Below, one piece after another: positions 7,101-14,831 of a stretch of 52,143 nt of DNA. Source of the DNA: Streptomyces monomycini (GTDB lineage: Bacteria; Actinomycetota; Actinomycetes; Streptomycetales; Streptomycetaceae); NCBI RefSeq assembly GCF_022271435.1, contig NZ_JAFIQY010000055.1:1-52143 (forward strand). Direction: 5' to 3'. Numbering within the stretch: position 1 is the first letter of the stretch; the number at the start of each line of letters is the position of its first letter. A program made the translations under genes and the position numbers. Below the pieces are notes generated by a model that was not told the origin of the DNA, ran no database searches, and worked only from the letters and a program-made list of their open reading frames with translations.

Positions 7101-9635
7101 CTGAAGACGACCATCAACACGATGGTCGACCAGCTCTCCTCCTTCGCCGAGCAGGTCACCCGGGTGGCCCGTGAGGTGGGTACGGACGGCCAGCTGGGCG
7201 GCCAGGCCCAGGTGCGCGGCGTGGCCGGCACCTGGAAGGACCTGACGGAGTCGGTGAACGAGATGGCGGGCAACCTGACCCGTCAGGTGCGGGCGATCGC
7301 CGCCGTCGCCGCCGCGGTGACCCTGGGCGACCACAACGTCCGCATCGACGTGGACGCGGCGGGCGAGATCCTGGAGCTCCAGGACAACGTCAACACGATG
7401 ATCTCCACGCTCCGCGAGACCACCCTGGCCAACGAGGAGCAGGACTGGCTCAAGGGCAACCTGGCCCGGATCTCCGGCCTGATGCAGGGCCGCCGCGACC
7501 TCAAGGACGTGGCGACGCTGATCATGAGCGAGCTGTCCCCGGCGGTCTCGGCGCAGCACGGCGCGTTCTTCCTCGCCGCGCAGCCCGGCGACAGCAACGA
7601 GATCGGCGCGGACGGCGGTGAGCCGGGCGCCTACGAGCTGCGGCTGATGGGCTCGTACGGCTACTCGATGGGCACCATGCCGACGACGTTCCGGCCGGGG
7701 GAGACCCTGATCGGCACGGCGGCGGCGGAGAAGCGCACGATCCTGGTGGAGAACGTGCCCTCCGGCTATCTGAAGATCGCCTCCGGGCTGGGCGAGGCGC
7801 CTCCGGCCAACGTGATCGTGCTGCCGGTGCTCTTCGAGGACAAGGTGCTCGGCGTGATCGAGCTGGCCTCCTTCCAGCCGTTCACCCAGATCCAGAAGGA
7901 TTTCCTCAGCCAGATCGCGGAGATGATCGCGACCAGCGTCAACACCATCTCCGTCAACACCAAGACCGAGGTGCTGCTCAAGCAGTCGCAGGAACTGACC
8001 GAACAACTCAAGGAGCGTTCGGGCGAGTTGGAGAGCCGCCAGAAGGCGCTGGAGCTGTCCAACTCCGAACTGGAGGAGAAGGCCGAGCAACTGCGCGCGC
8101 AGAACCGTGACATCGAGGTGAAGAACACCGAGATCGAGGAGGCGCGGCAGGTCCTGGAGGAGCGTGCCGAACAGCTCGCCGTCTCGATGCGCTACAAGTC
8201 GGAATTCCTGGCGAACATGTCGCACGAGCTGCGGACGCCGCTGAACTCGCTGCTGATTCTCGCCAAACTGCTCGCCGACAACGCGGAGGGGAATCTCTCC
8301 CCGAAGCAGGTCGAATTCTCCGAGACCATCCACGGCGCCGGTTCCGACCTGCTCCAGCTCATCAACGACATCCTGGACCTGTCGAAGGTCGAGGCGGGCA
8401 AGATGGACGTCAGCCCGACCCGGATCGCGCTGGTCCAGCTCGTCGACTACGTGGAGGCCACGTTCCGGCCGCTGACCGCGGAGAAGGGACTCGACTTCTC
8501 CGTACGGGTCTCCCCGGAGCTGCCCGCCACGCTGCACACCGACGAGCAGCGGCTGCTCCAGGTGCTGCGCAACCTGCTGGCCAACGCGGTAAAGTTCACC
8601 GACAGCGGCGCCGTCGAGCTGGTCATCCGGCCGGCCGGCGACGACGTGCCGACGGACATCCGTGAGCATCTGCTGGAGCACGGCGCGCTGCGCGAGCCGG
8701 ACGCCGACATGATCGCGTTCTCGGTGACGGACACCGGTATCGGCATCGCGTCCAGCAAGATGCGGGTGATCTTCGAGGCGTTCAAGCAGGCGGACGGCAC
8801 CACCAGCCGCAAGTACGGCGGTACGGGCCTGGGCCTGTCCATCAGCCGGGAGATCGCGCGGCTGCTCGGCGGCGAGATCCACGCTGCCAGTGAGCCGGGC
8901 CGCGGTTCGACCTTCACGCTCTACCTGCCGTACAACCCGGGCGGGCTGCCGCCGCAGGGCTACCCGCAGTTGGTCGCGGGCGGCCTCGCGATGGACGCCG
9001 AGGCGCGGGACGCGGAGCTCGGCCGGCAGGCCGCGGAGGAGGCCGTACAGGCCGGTGTCGCGCCGTCCCGGGGCAGCGGCCCGGGGATCGCCCGGCGTCG
9101 CCGCCGCCCGGTCGCCGTCGAGGCGCCGCGGCCGGAGCTGCCGGCCGCGCCCGTACCGGCGGCGCCGCGGCCCGCGGAGGAGCCCGCGCAGGCGTCCGTC
9201 GAGGAGCCCTGGATCGGCAACGGCCAGGACCTGGTGTCGGGCGGGTTCGACGGCGGGTTCCACGGCGAGAAGGTGCTGATCGTCGACGACGACATCCGTA
9301 ACGTCTTCGCGCTGACCAGCGTGCTGGAGCAGAACGGGCTGTCGGTGCTGTACGCGGAGAACGGCCGGGAGGGCATCGAGGTCCTGGAGCAGCACGACGA
9401 CGTGGTGCTCGTCCTGATGGACATCATGATGCCGGAGATGGACGGCTACGCGACCACGGCCGCGATCCGGCGGATGCCGCAGTTCGCCGGGCTGCCGATC
9501 ATCGCGCTGACCGCGAAGGCGATGAAGGGCGACCGGGAGAAGAGCATCGAGTCCGGGGCGTCCGACTACGTGACCAAGCCGGTGGACACCGACCACCTGC
9601 TGACGGTGATGGAGCAATGGATGCGCACGCGGTGA
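4125..9635 (+). CDS. osaA: poly-HAMP hybrid sensor histidine kinase (OsaA type)
   Basis: 1836 aa from GTG 4125, with GGGAGGGA 5 nt upstream. Order: divergent HAMP-like modules (about 25-180); ten near-identical 92-aa HAMP-pair units (about 180-1099); GAF (about 1120-1280); coiled coil rich in E, L, Q and R (about 1285-1355); HisKA with MSHELRTPLNSLL, phospho-acceptor His1367; HATPase with KYGGTGLGLSISREIARLLGG; Pro/Ala-rich linker (about 1605-1710); receiver domain with Asp1766 in LMDIMMPEMDG. No membrane segment is visible, so this is probably a soluble sensor. The architecture recalls fungal group III (Nik1/Os-1) osmosensing kinases and the S. coelicolor hybrid kinase OsaA. The response regulator gene 253 nt downstream is the expected partner. 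The HAMP stack probably converts osmotic or solute state into kinase activity, which is inference. Confidence 0.88.
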   Translation: MESGAAARGTSTRAKGGRSRSNGTTEVDTAALNRLLAALVSMRDGNFRKRLTVSGDGAMSEIAAVYNEVADRNLHLTGELARVRRVVGREGKLTERLEAGACEGSWAAAIDASNALVDDLVRPVSEVGRVLSAVSEGDLEQRMDLRSRGTDGTSAHPLRGEFLKVGRTVNGLVDQLSAFTDEVTRVASEVGTEGKLGGQARVRGMSGSWKDLTESVNTMASRLTAQVRDIALVTTAVAKGDLSRKVTVHVAGEMLELKNTVNTMVDQLSSFASEVTRVAREVGTEGELGGQAQVPGVAGVWKDLTDSVNLMAGNLTAQVRGIAQVTTAVANGDLSQKVTVSARGEVAQLADTINTMTETLRTFADEVTRVANEVGAEGQLGGQAQVPGAAGTWKDLTDSVNNAFRNLTGQVRDIAQVTTAVANGDLSQKVTVDVAGEMLELKNTVNTMVDQLSSFGAEVTRVAREIGVEGELGGQAAVPGAAGTWKDLTDSVNTAFRNLTGQVRNIAQVTTAVANGDLSQKVTVDVSGEMLQLKNTVNTMVDQLSSFADQVTRMARDVGTEGRLGGQARVDGVSGTWKELTDSVNFMAGNLTSQVRQIAQVTTAVARGDLSQKIDVDARGEILELKNTINTMVDQLSAFAEQVTRVAREVGTDGRLGGQAQVPGVAGVWRDLTDSVNGMAGNLTAQVRNIAQVATAVARGDLSQKIDVDARGEILELKNTLNTMVDQLSSFADQVTRVAREVGTEGILGGQAEVQGVSGTWKDLTQSVNFMANNLTSQVRSIGEVTTAVARGDLSKKITVDAKGEILELVTTVNTMVDQLSLFAEQVLRVAREVGTEGQLGGQARVPGVTGIWKDLSDNVNLMANNLTIQVRNISQVSAAVANGDLTKKVTVEARGEVAQLADTVNTMVTTLSSFADEVTRVAREVGTDGILGGQARVPGVAGTWKDLTESVNSMANNLTGQVRNIAMVTTAIAKGDLTKKIDIDARGEILALKTTINTMVDQLSSFAEQVTRVAREVGTDGQLGGQAQVRGVAGTWKDLTESVNEMAGNLTRQVRAIAAVAAAVTLGDHNVRIDVDAAGEILELQDNVNTMISTLRETTLANEEQDWLKGNLARISGLMQGRRDLKDVATLIMSELSPAVSAQHGAFFLAAQPGDSNEIGADGGEPGAYELRLMGSYGYSMGTMPTTFRPGETLIGTAAAEKRTILVENVPSGYLKIASGLGEAPPANVIVLPVLFEDKVLGVIELASFQPFTQIQKDFLSQIAEMIATSVNTISVNTKTEVLLKQSQELTEQLKERSGELESRQKALELSNSELEEKAEQLRAQNRDIEVKNTEIEEARQVLEERAEQLAVSMRYKSEFLANMSHELRTPLNSLLILAKLLADNAEGNLSPKQVEFSETIHGAGSDLLQLINDILDLSKVEAGKMDVSPTRIALVQLVDYVEATFRPLTAEKGLDFSVRVSPELPATLHTDEQRLLQVLRNLLANAVKFTDSGAVELVIRPAGDDVPTDIREHLLEHGALREPDADMIAFSVTDTGIGIASSKMRVIFEAFKQADGTTSRKYGGTGLGLSISREIARLLGGEIHAASEPGRGSTFTLYLPYNPGGLPPQGYPQLVAGGLAMDAEARDAELGRQAAEEAVQAGVAPSRGSGPGIARRRRRPVAVEAPRPELPAAPVPAAPRPAEEPAQASVEEPWIGNGQDLVSGGFDGGFHGEKVLIVDDDIRNVFALTSVLEQNGLSVLYAENGREGIEVLEQHDDVVLVLMDIMMPEMDGYATTAAIRRMPQFAGLPIIALTAKAMKGDREKSIESGASDYVTKPVDTDHLLTVMEQWMRTR
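4662..7421 (+). repeat. ten tandem 276-bp units encoding HAMP pairs
   Basis: The period is exactly 276 bp: equivalent GTG/GTC codons of the EVTRVA motif fall at 4671, 4947 and 5223, and so on. Each 92-aa unit contains the same blocks: (D/E)(E/Q)VTRVA, GxLGGQA, WKDLTDSVN, QVRxIAxVTTAVAxGDL and NTMVDQLSSF. Ten units are counted by eye. Units differ mainly at silent positions and at a few helix-facing residues. Length is held in every copy, indicating selection on the helical register. Confidence 0.9.
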
Positions 9636-9658
9636 CACGTTCGTCAAATGAGGCTCGT

Positions 9659-9724
9659 AAGGTTCCCCGCATGTTGACTCAGTGTGGCCGGCCACGTGTG
9701 GGAGAGCGGTATTCGGGGAACCTT
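9659..9724. repeat. nested 66-nt inverted repeat between osaA and osaB
   Basis: Perfect 11-nt arms AAGGTTCCCCG (9659-9669) and CGGGGAACCTT (9714-9724) enclose a second perfect palindrome, GTGGCCGGCCAC (9684-9695). It begins 24 nt after the osaA stop. No T-run follows. It could be an osaA terminator, a processing structure, or an operator for osaB. The A/T-containing arms make a binding site as plausible as a simple terminator. Confidence 0.6.
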
Positions 9725-9888
9725 CTGGTCTCTCACTGCGTTTGTGCTACGTGCACAGTGACATCACGGTGACAGGGTGTGGCGACAGGCGGGGTGCGGC
9801 TACGATGACCGGCACAAGGACGGGCGGCACGACAGAGCCGTCCCCTGGGGCGGCGTCCGGTTCATTGCCGGGGCGAGGAGGACGGGCC

Positions 9889-10548
9889 ATGGTGCAGAAG
9901 GCCAAGATCCTCCTGGTCGATGACCGGCCGGAGAATCTGCTGGCGCTGGAGGCGATCCTCTCCGCGCTCGATCAGACACTGGTGCGGGCATCGTCCGGGG
10001 AGGAAGCGCTCAAGGCACTGCTCACCGACGATTTCGCGGTGATCCTGCTCGACGTGCAGATGCCGGGGATGGACGGGTTCGAGACGGCCGCGCACATCAA
10101 GCGGCGCGAACGGACGCGGGACATCCCGATCATCTTCCTGACCGCCATCAACCACGGCCCGCACCACACCTTCCGTGGTTACGCGGCGGGTGCGGTCGAC
10201 TACATCTCCAAGCCGTTCGACCCGTGGGTGCTGCGCGCCAAGGTCTCGGTCTTCGTCGAGCTGTACATGAAGAACTGTCAACTGCGGGAGCAGGCGACGC
10301 TGCTGCGGCTCCAGCTGGAGAGCGGCCGTGCCGCGGCGGACGAGGCCAGGGAGCCCGCCGGGCTGCTCGCCGAGCTGTCCGCCCGGCTCGCGGCCGTGGA
10401 GGAGCAGGCCGAGGCGCTGTCCAAGCAGCTGGACGAGTCGGCGGACGCGGCGGCCATCGCGACCGCGGCCCATCTGGAGCGCAAGCTCACCGGACTGCGG
10501 CGGGCGCTGGACGCCCTGGAGCCCGGCACGGGCAACGGCGCCTCCTGA
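9889..10548 (+). CDS. osaB: response regulator (OsaB type)
   Basis: 219 aa from ATG 9889; GAGGAGG lies about 8 nt upstream, so longer in-frame starts were rejected. Residues 1-125 form a receiver domain: ILLVDDRPENL with the acidic pair, phospho-acceptor Asp55 in LLDVQMPGMDGFE, T in FLTAI and K in ISKPFDP. The rest (about 130-219) is a charged Leu/Ala/Glu-rich coiled coil with no DNA-binding domain, so output is likely through protein contacts. It matches OsaB of S. coelicolor, reported as essential for osmoadaptation and aerial growth on high-osmolyte media. A weak promoter with -10 TACGAT at 9801-9806 gives it the option of transcription independent of osaA. Confidence 0.85.
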   Translation: MVQKAKILLVDDRPENLLALEAILSALDQTLVRASSGEEALKALLTDDFAVILLDVQMPGMDGFETAAHIKRRERTRDIPIIFLTAINHGPHHTFRGYAAGAVDYISKPFDPWVLRAKVSVFVELYMKNCQLREQATLLRLQLESGRAAADEAREPAGLLAELSARLAAVEEQAEALSKQLDESADAAAIATAAHLERKLTGLRRALDALEPGTGNGAS

Positions 10549-10774
10549 CACGGTGCCCTGCGGCGCCGTCAGGCGCCCCAGCGGCCCGCTGGGCGGCCTG
10601 CGGGCCGTGGCGGCGGGTTCCCGCCCCGGCGCGCCTCTGACGGGCCATCACCAGCCGTGTGCGGTGCCGGTGTCGTGAGCCGTCGGCGTGAAGTGTCCGG
10701 CGCGGAGCGCGACACGAATGGGTGAAGGGCCGAGCGCTCGTGTCACTGTGGCCGTCGCCTGTAATCTCGTCACC

Positions 10775-13585
10775 ATGGCCTCACGTACGTCCGGCAAGGG
10801 TTCCCAGAGCACGGCGGGCCCCTCGAAGCAGCGCGCCGGACAGCCCGGAGGCGCCGCCAAGAAGGCCGCCGCGAAGAAAGCACCGGCGAAGAAGGCGCCG
10901 GCTCCGGCCAAGAGGGCGCCCGCCAAGAAGACCGCGCCGGCCAAGCGCGCGCCGGCGAAGAGAGCGGCCGCCAAGAAGGCGCCGCCGAGACCCGCGCCGT
11001 CGCCCACCGGCGGCGTCTACCGCCTGGTGCGGGCCTGCTGGCTCGGGCTGGCGCACGGCGTCGGCGCGCTGTTCCGCGGCTTCGGGCGCGGCGCGAAGAA
11101 CCTGGACCCGGCGCACCGCAAGGACGGGCTCTCGCTGCTGCTCCTCGGCCTCGCCCTGGTCATCGCGGCGGGCACCTGGTCCAGCCTCAGCGGTCCGGTC
11201 GGCGACCTCGTCCAGCTGCTGATCACCGGCGCCTTCGGCCGGCTGGACCTGGTCGTGCCGATCCTCCTCGGCGGCATCGCGCTGCGGCTGATCCGGCACC
11301 CGGAGCAGCCCGAGGCCAACGGGCGGATCGTGATCGGGCTGTCCGCCCTGGTCATCGGCATCCTGGGGCAGGTCGCGATGGCCTGCGGGTCGCCGGGCCG
11401 GGGGGACGGCATAGCGGCCATGCAGGACGCCGGGGGCTATGTCGGCTGGGCCGCGTCCAAGCCGCTGATCTTCACCGTCGGGCAGACCCTGGCGGTGGCG
11501 CTGCTGGTGCTGCTCACCGTCTTCGGCCTGCTCGTCGTCACCGCCACACCCGTCAACGCCATCCCGCAGCGGCTGCGGCTGCTCGGTGCCCGGCTGGGTC
11601 TGGTCGAGGTGTACGAGCCCGAGCCGGTGGCCGTGGAGCCCGAGGAGTACGCCGAGGACTGGCGTGACCGGTCCGGGCGGGGCACGCGGCGTGCGACCGG
11701 GCCGGCTCCCGCGGACGATCCGGACGCCATAGAGGAGGCGGCGCTGGCCAAGCGCCGCCGCGGGCGCCGTACGCCCCTGCAGCCCGCCGACCGTCCCATG
11801 GACGCGGTCGACGTGGCCGCGGCGGCCGCCGCCTCGCTGGACGGGGCCGTCCTGCACGGCGTCCAGCCCTCGCCCCTGGTCGCCGACCTCAGCAGCAGCA
11901 TCTCCGGCGAGCGCCGGGACGGTGAGCACCGCGACGACGAGCGGCCCACCGCCGGCAAGAAGCAGGACAGCGGCGCGGTGCCGCCCGCCCGCGGCCCGGG
12001 CCAGGGCGGCGGGGACAAGCACTCGGGCCCGGTGCCGGACTTCACGAAGGCCGCGCCGGAACCGTCCGGCGAGCTGCCCCCGCGGGCCGAGCAGATGCTG
12101 CTGTCCAACGACATCACTTACGCCCTGCCGTCGCTGGACCTGCTCACCCGCGGCGGCCCCGGCAAGACCCGCAGCGCGGCCAACGACGCCGTCGTGGAGT
12201 CGCTGACCACCGTCTTCCAGGAGTTCAAGGTGGACGCGGCGGTCACCGGCTTCACCCGTGGCCCGACGGTCACCCGCTACGAGGTCGAACTGGGCCCCGC
12301 GGTGAAGGTCGAGAAGATCACCGCGCTGGCCAAGAACATCGCGTACGCGGTCGCCAGCCCGGACGTCCGGATCATCAGCCCGATCCCCGGCAAGTCCGCG
12401 GTCGGCATCGAGATCCCGAACAGCGACCGGGAGATGGTCAACCTCGGCGACGTGCTGCGCTCGGCGGAGTCGGCGGGCGAGGACCACCCGCTGCTGGTCG
12501 GCCTCGGCAAGGACGTCGAGGGCGGGTACGTCTCGGCCAACCTGGCGCGGATGCCGCACATCCTGGTGGCCGGCGCGACCGGCTCCGGCAAGTCGTCCTG
12601 CATCAACTGCCTGATCACCTCGGTGATGGCGCGCGCCACCCCCGACGAGGTGCGGATGGTGCTGGTCGACCCCAAGCGCGTCGAGCTGACCGCGTACGAG
12701 GGCATCCCGCACCTGATCACCCCGATCATCACCAACCCCAAGAAGGCCGCCGAGGCCCTGCAGTGGGTGGTGCGCGAGATGGACCTGCGCTACGACGACC
12801 TGGCGGCCTACGGCTACCGGCACATCGACGACTTCAACGCGGCCGTGCGCAGCGGCAAGGCGAAGCCGCCGGAGGGCAGCGAGCGCGACCTGTCGCCGTA
12901 CCCGTACCTGCTGGTGATCGTGGACGAGCTGGCGGACCTGATGATGGTCGCGCCGCGCGACGTGGAGGACTCCATCGTCCGCATCACCCAGCTCGCGCGC
13001 GCCGCCGGCATCCACCTGGTGCTGGCCACCCAGCGCCCCTCGGTGGACGTGGTGACCGGTCTGATCAAGGCGAACGTGCCGTCCCGGCTGGCGTTCGCGA
13101 CCTCCTCGCTCGCCGACAGCCGGGTCATCCTGGACCAGCCGGGCGCGGAGAAGCTCATCGGCAAGGGCGACAGCCTGTTCCTGCCGATGGGCGCGAACAA
13201 ACCGGTGCGGATGCAGGGCGCGTTCGTCCAGGAGGACGAGGTCCAGCAGGTCGTCCAGCACTGCAAGGACCAGATGGCGCCGGTCTTCCGGGACGACGTC
13301 ACCGTCGGCACGGCCAAGAAGAAGGAGATCGACGAGGACATCGGCGACGACCTCGACCTGCTGTGCCAGGCCGCTGAGCTGGTGGTCTCCACCCAGTTCG
13401 GGTCCACCTCCATGCTCCAGCGGAAGCTGCGGGTGGGCTTCGCCAAGGCCGGGCGGCTGATGGACCTGATGGAGTCGCGCAACATCGTCGGGCCGAGCGA
13501 GGGGTCGAAGGCGCGCGACGTCATGGTCAAGCCGGACGAGTTGGAGGGCGTACTGGCGGTCATCCGGGGGGAGACGCCTTCATAG
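10775..13585 (+). CDS. ftsK: DNA translocase FtsK
   Basis: 936 aa from ATG 10775. The N-terminus (about 1-70) is an Ala/Lys/Pro-rich basic tail, followed by four predicted membrane helices (about 120-260), a charged linker, and the RecA-like motor. Walker A GATGSGKSS lies near residue 600 and Walker B LLVIVDELADLM near 713. A C-terminal winged-helix gamma region contains STSMLQRKLRVGFAKAGRLMD. It pumps chromosomal DNA at sporulation septa. No SD precedes the chosen ATG. Instead TAATCT (10762-10767) sits 7 nt upstream, as expected of a -10 box for a leaderless transcript. Earlier in-frame starts at 10688 and 10718 are less likely. Confidence 0.95.
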   Translation: MASRTSGKGSQSTAGPSKQRAGQPGGAAKKAAAKKAPAKKAPAPAKRAPAKKTAPAKRAPAKRAAAKKAPPRPAPSPTGGVYRLVRACWLGLAHGVGALFRGFGRGAKNLDPAHRKDGLSLLLLGLALVIAAGTWSSLSGPVGDLVQLLITGAFGRLDLVVPILLGGIALRLIRHPEQPEANGRIVIGLSALVIGILGQVAMACGSPGRGDGIAAMQDAGGYVGWAASKPLIFTVGQTLAVALLVLLTVFGLLVVTATPVNAIPQRLRLLGARLGLVEVYEPEPVAVEPEEYAEDWRDRSGRGTRRATGPAPADDPDAIEEAALAKRRRGRRTPLQPADRPMDAVDVAAAAAASLDGAVLHGVQPSPLVADLSSSISGERRDGEHRDDERPTAGKKQDSGAVPPARGPGQGGGDKHSGPVPDFTKAAPEPSGELPPRAEQMLLSNDITYALPSLDLLTRGGPGKTRSAANDAVVESLTTVFQEFKVDAAVTGFTRGPTVTRYEVELGPAVKVEKITALAKNIAYAVASPDVRIISPIPGKSAVGIEIPNSDREMVNLGDVLRSAESAGEDHPLLVGLGKDVEGGYVSANLARMPHILVAGATGSGKSSCINCLITSVMARATPDEVRMVLVDPKRVELTAYEGIPHLITPIITNPKKAAEALQWVVREMDLRYDDLAAYGYRHIDDFNAAVRSGKAKPPEGSERDLSPYPYLLVIVDELADLMMVAPRDVEDSIVRITQLARAAGIHLVLATQRPSVDVVTGLIKANVPSRLAFATSSLADSRVILDQPGAEKLIGKGDSLFLPMGANKPVRMQGAFVQEDEVQQVVQHCKDQMAPVFRDDVTVGTAKKKEIDEDIGDDLDLLCQAAELVVSTQFGSTSMLQRKLRVGFAKAGRLMDLMESRNIVGPSEGSKARDVMVKPDELEGVLAVIRGETPS

Positions 13586-13618
13586 CGGCCGATGTTCTCC
13601 GGAGCCGTCGTCCGGGTG

Positions 13619-13640
13619 CGTCACCCGGCGCGGGGTGACG
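13619..13640 (+). terminator. hairpin downstream of ftsK
   Basis: Arms CGTCACCC (13619-13626) and GGGTGACG (13633-13640) pair perfectly 34 nt after the ftsK stop. There is no T-run, which is common for streptomycete terminators. Assignment is moderate. Confidence 0.45.
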
Positions 13641-13913
13641 GCGGCGGAAGTTCAGGAGCCGCGCTCCAAGTTCACTCGTACGGGCGGTCCGGAGCGGCTG
13701 TCGGAGATCGAAAGCAACCGTTTCCTCCGTCGCTACGTCACGTTGAGGGAGGTGGTGGAAGGATGATGCAGCCTCGGCAACCGGACCGGGCGTCCGGCGG
13801 CCTCACCCGGCCTTCTGATGGCGTACAAAGTCCGCTCTTCCGCTTGCCCGACCCTTTCGGTACACCCCTAGACTGAACCTCCAGCAGGTGGCTCACGCTC
13901 GAAAGGCGCCCAC
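13641..13913 (+). promoter_or_regulatory. ftsK-rodZ-like intergenic region with candidate promoter and uORF
   Basis: A HrdB-like promoter is suggested by TTGCCC (13844-13849) and TAGACT (13869-13874) with a slightly long 19-nt spacer, about 40 nt before the next gene. A 37-codon frame from ATG 13763 to 13876 has a purine-rich SD (AGGGAGGTGGTGGAAGG) just upstream and could be a small protein or uORF. It has no recognisable domain. No other feature is seen. Confidence 0.3.
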
Positions 13914-14729
13914 GTGTCCATCGGCAACTCCCCCGAAGACGACCGGCCCTCCATCGGCCACGCCATCCAGCAGGCCCGTATCGCGGCGGGACTGACCGTC
14001 GACGAGGTCAGTACCACCACCCGGGTGCGCGTGCCCATCGTGCAGGGCATCGAGCAGGACGACTTCTCAGGCTGCGGCGGCGACGTCTACGCGCGGGGGC
14101 ACCTGCGCACCCTCGCGCGCGCCGTCGGCCTCGATCCGGAACCGCTGATCGCGCAGTTCGACGGGGACCGCGGCGGCCGCCCCGAGCCGACCCCCGCGGC
14201 GCCCCTCTTCGAGGCCGAGCGCATCCGGCCCGAGCGGGGCCGCCCGAACTGGACGGCGGCGATGGTCGCGGCCATCGTCGTGGTCGTCGGGTTCGTGGGC
14301 TTCACCCTTTTCAGCGGCGGCGGCAAGGGGAGCGCGGTCGCCGACGGGGAGAACACCGTGGCGCCGGTGCAGCCGACCAAGCCCGCCGCCGGCAAGTCCG
14401 GCAAGGCCGCCAAGCCCAGCACCGTCCCCGGCCCCGGGCCCTCGGAGAGCGCCATCGCGGGCGTACCGAAGGACAAGGTCACCATCAAGATCACCGCGAA
14501 GGACGGGCAGAGCTGGATCTCCGCCAAGGACGCCAACGGCCGGCTGCTGGAGGACGGCCTGCTCAAGAAGGGCGAGTCCAAGACCTTCACCGACAAGAAG
14601 CGGATCGACCTGGTCGTCGGCAACGCCGGGGTCGTGCAGCTGTTCGTCAACGGCAAGGAGGTCGAGAAGGTCGGCGACAAGGGAGCGGTCGAGCGGCTGA
14701 GCTACTCGGCGGGCCCGCAGGCGGGCTGA
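13914..14729 (+). CDS. RodZ-like helix-turn-helix membrane protein
   Basis: 271 aa from GTG 13914 with GAAAGG about 9 nt upstream. A Cro/C1-type HTH (about 12-85; GHAIQQARIAAGLTVDEVS) is followed by a Pro/Glu-rich stretch, one membrane helix (about 118-140; MVAAIVVVVGFVGFTLF), a linker rich in Pro, Lys and Gly, and an extracytoplasmic DUF4115-type domain (about 180-270). In other bacteria RodZ links MreB to cell-wall growth. The usual neighbourhood of this actinobacterial form is ftsK-rimO-pgsA, as here. Whether it contacts MreB in a polar-growing actinomycete is not known from sequence. Confidence 0.85.
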   Translation: MSIGNSPEDDRPSIGHAIQQARIAAGLTVDEVSTTTRVRVPIVQGIEQDDFSGCGGDVYARGHLRTLARAVGLDPEPLIAQFDGDRGGRPEPTPAAPLFEAERIRPERGRPNWTAAMVAAIVVVVGFVGFTLFSGGGKGSAVADGENTVAPVQPTKPAAGKSGKAAKPSTVPGPGPSESAIAGVPKDKVTIKITAKDGQSWISAKDANGRLLEDGLLKKGESKTFTDKKRIDLVVGNAGVVQLFVNGKEVEKVGDKGAVERLSYSAGPQAG

Positions 14730-14831
14730 CCAGGCCGGGACCGGGCCCGAGCCGGGCCGGGACCGGGGCACCGGCCGGCCCCGGCAACCCTGGCAGCGAT
14801 GGAGGTTGCCGGGACAAAGTACGCTGACTCC

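Noticed and set aside
4851..9695. 1614-codon minus-strand frame antisense to osaA
   Set aside because: Periodic shadow of the plus-strand HAMP repeats in GC-rich DNA; no family motif, and composition is His/Arg/Gly shadow-like.
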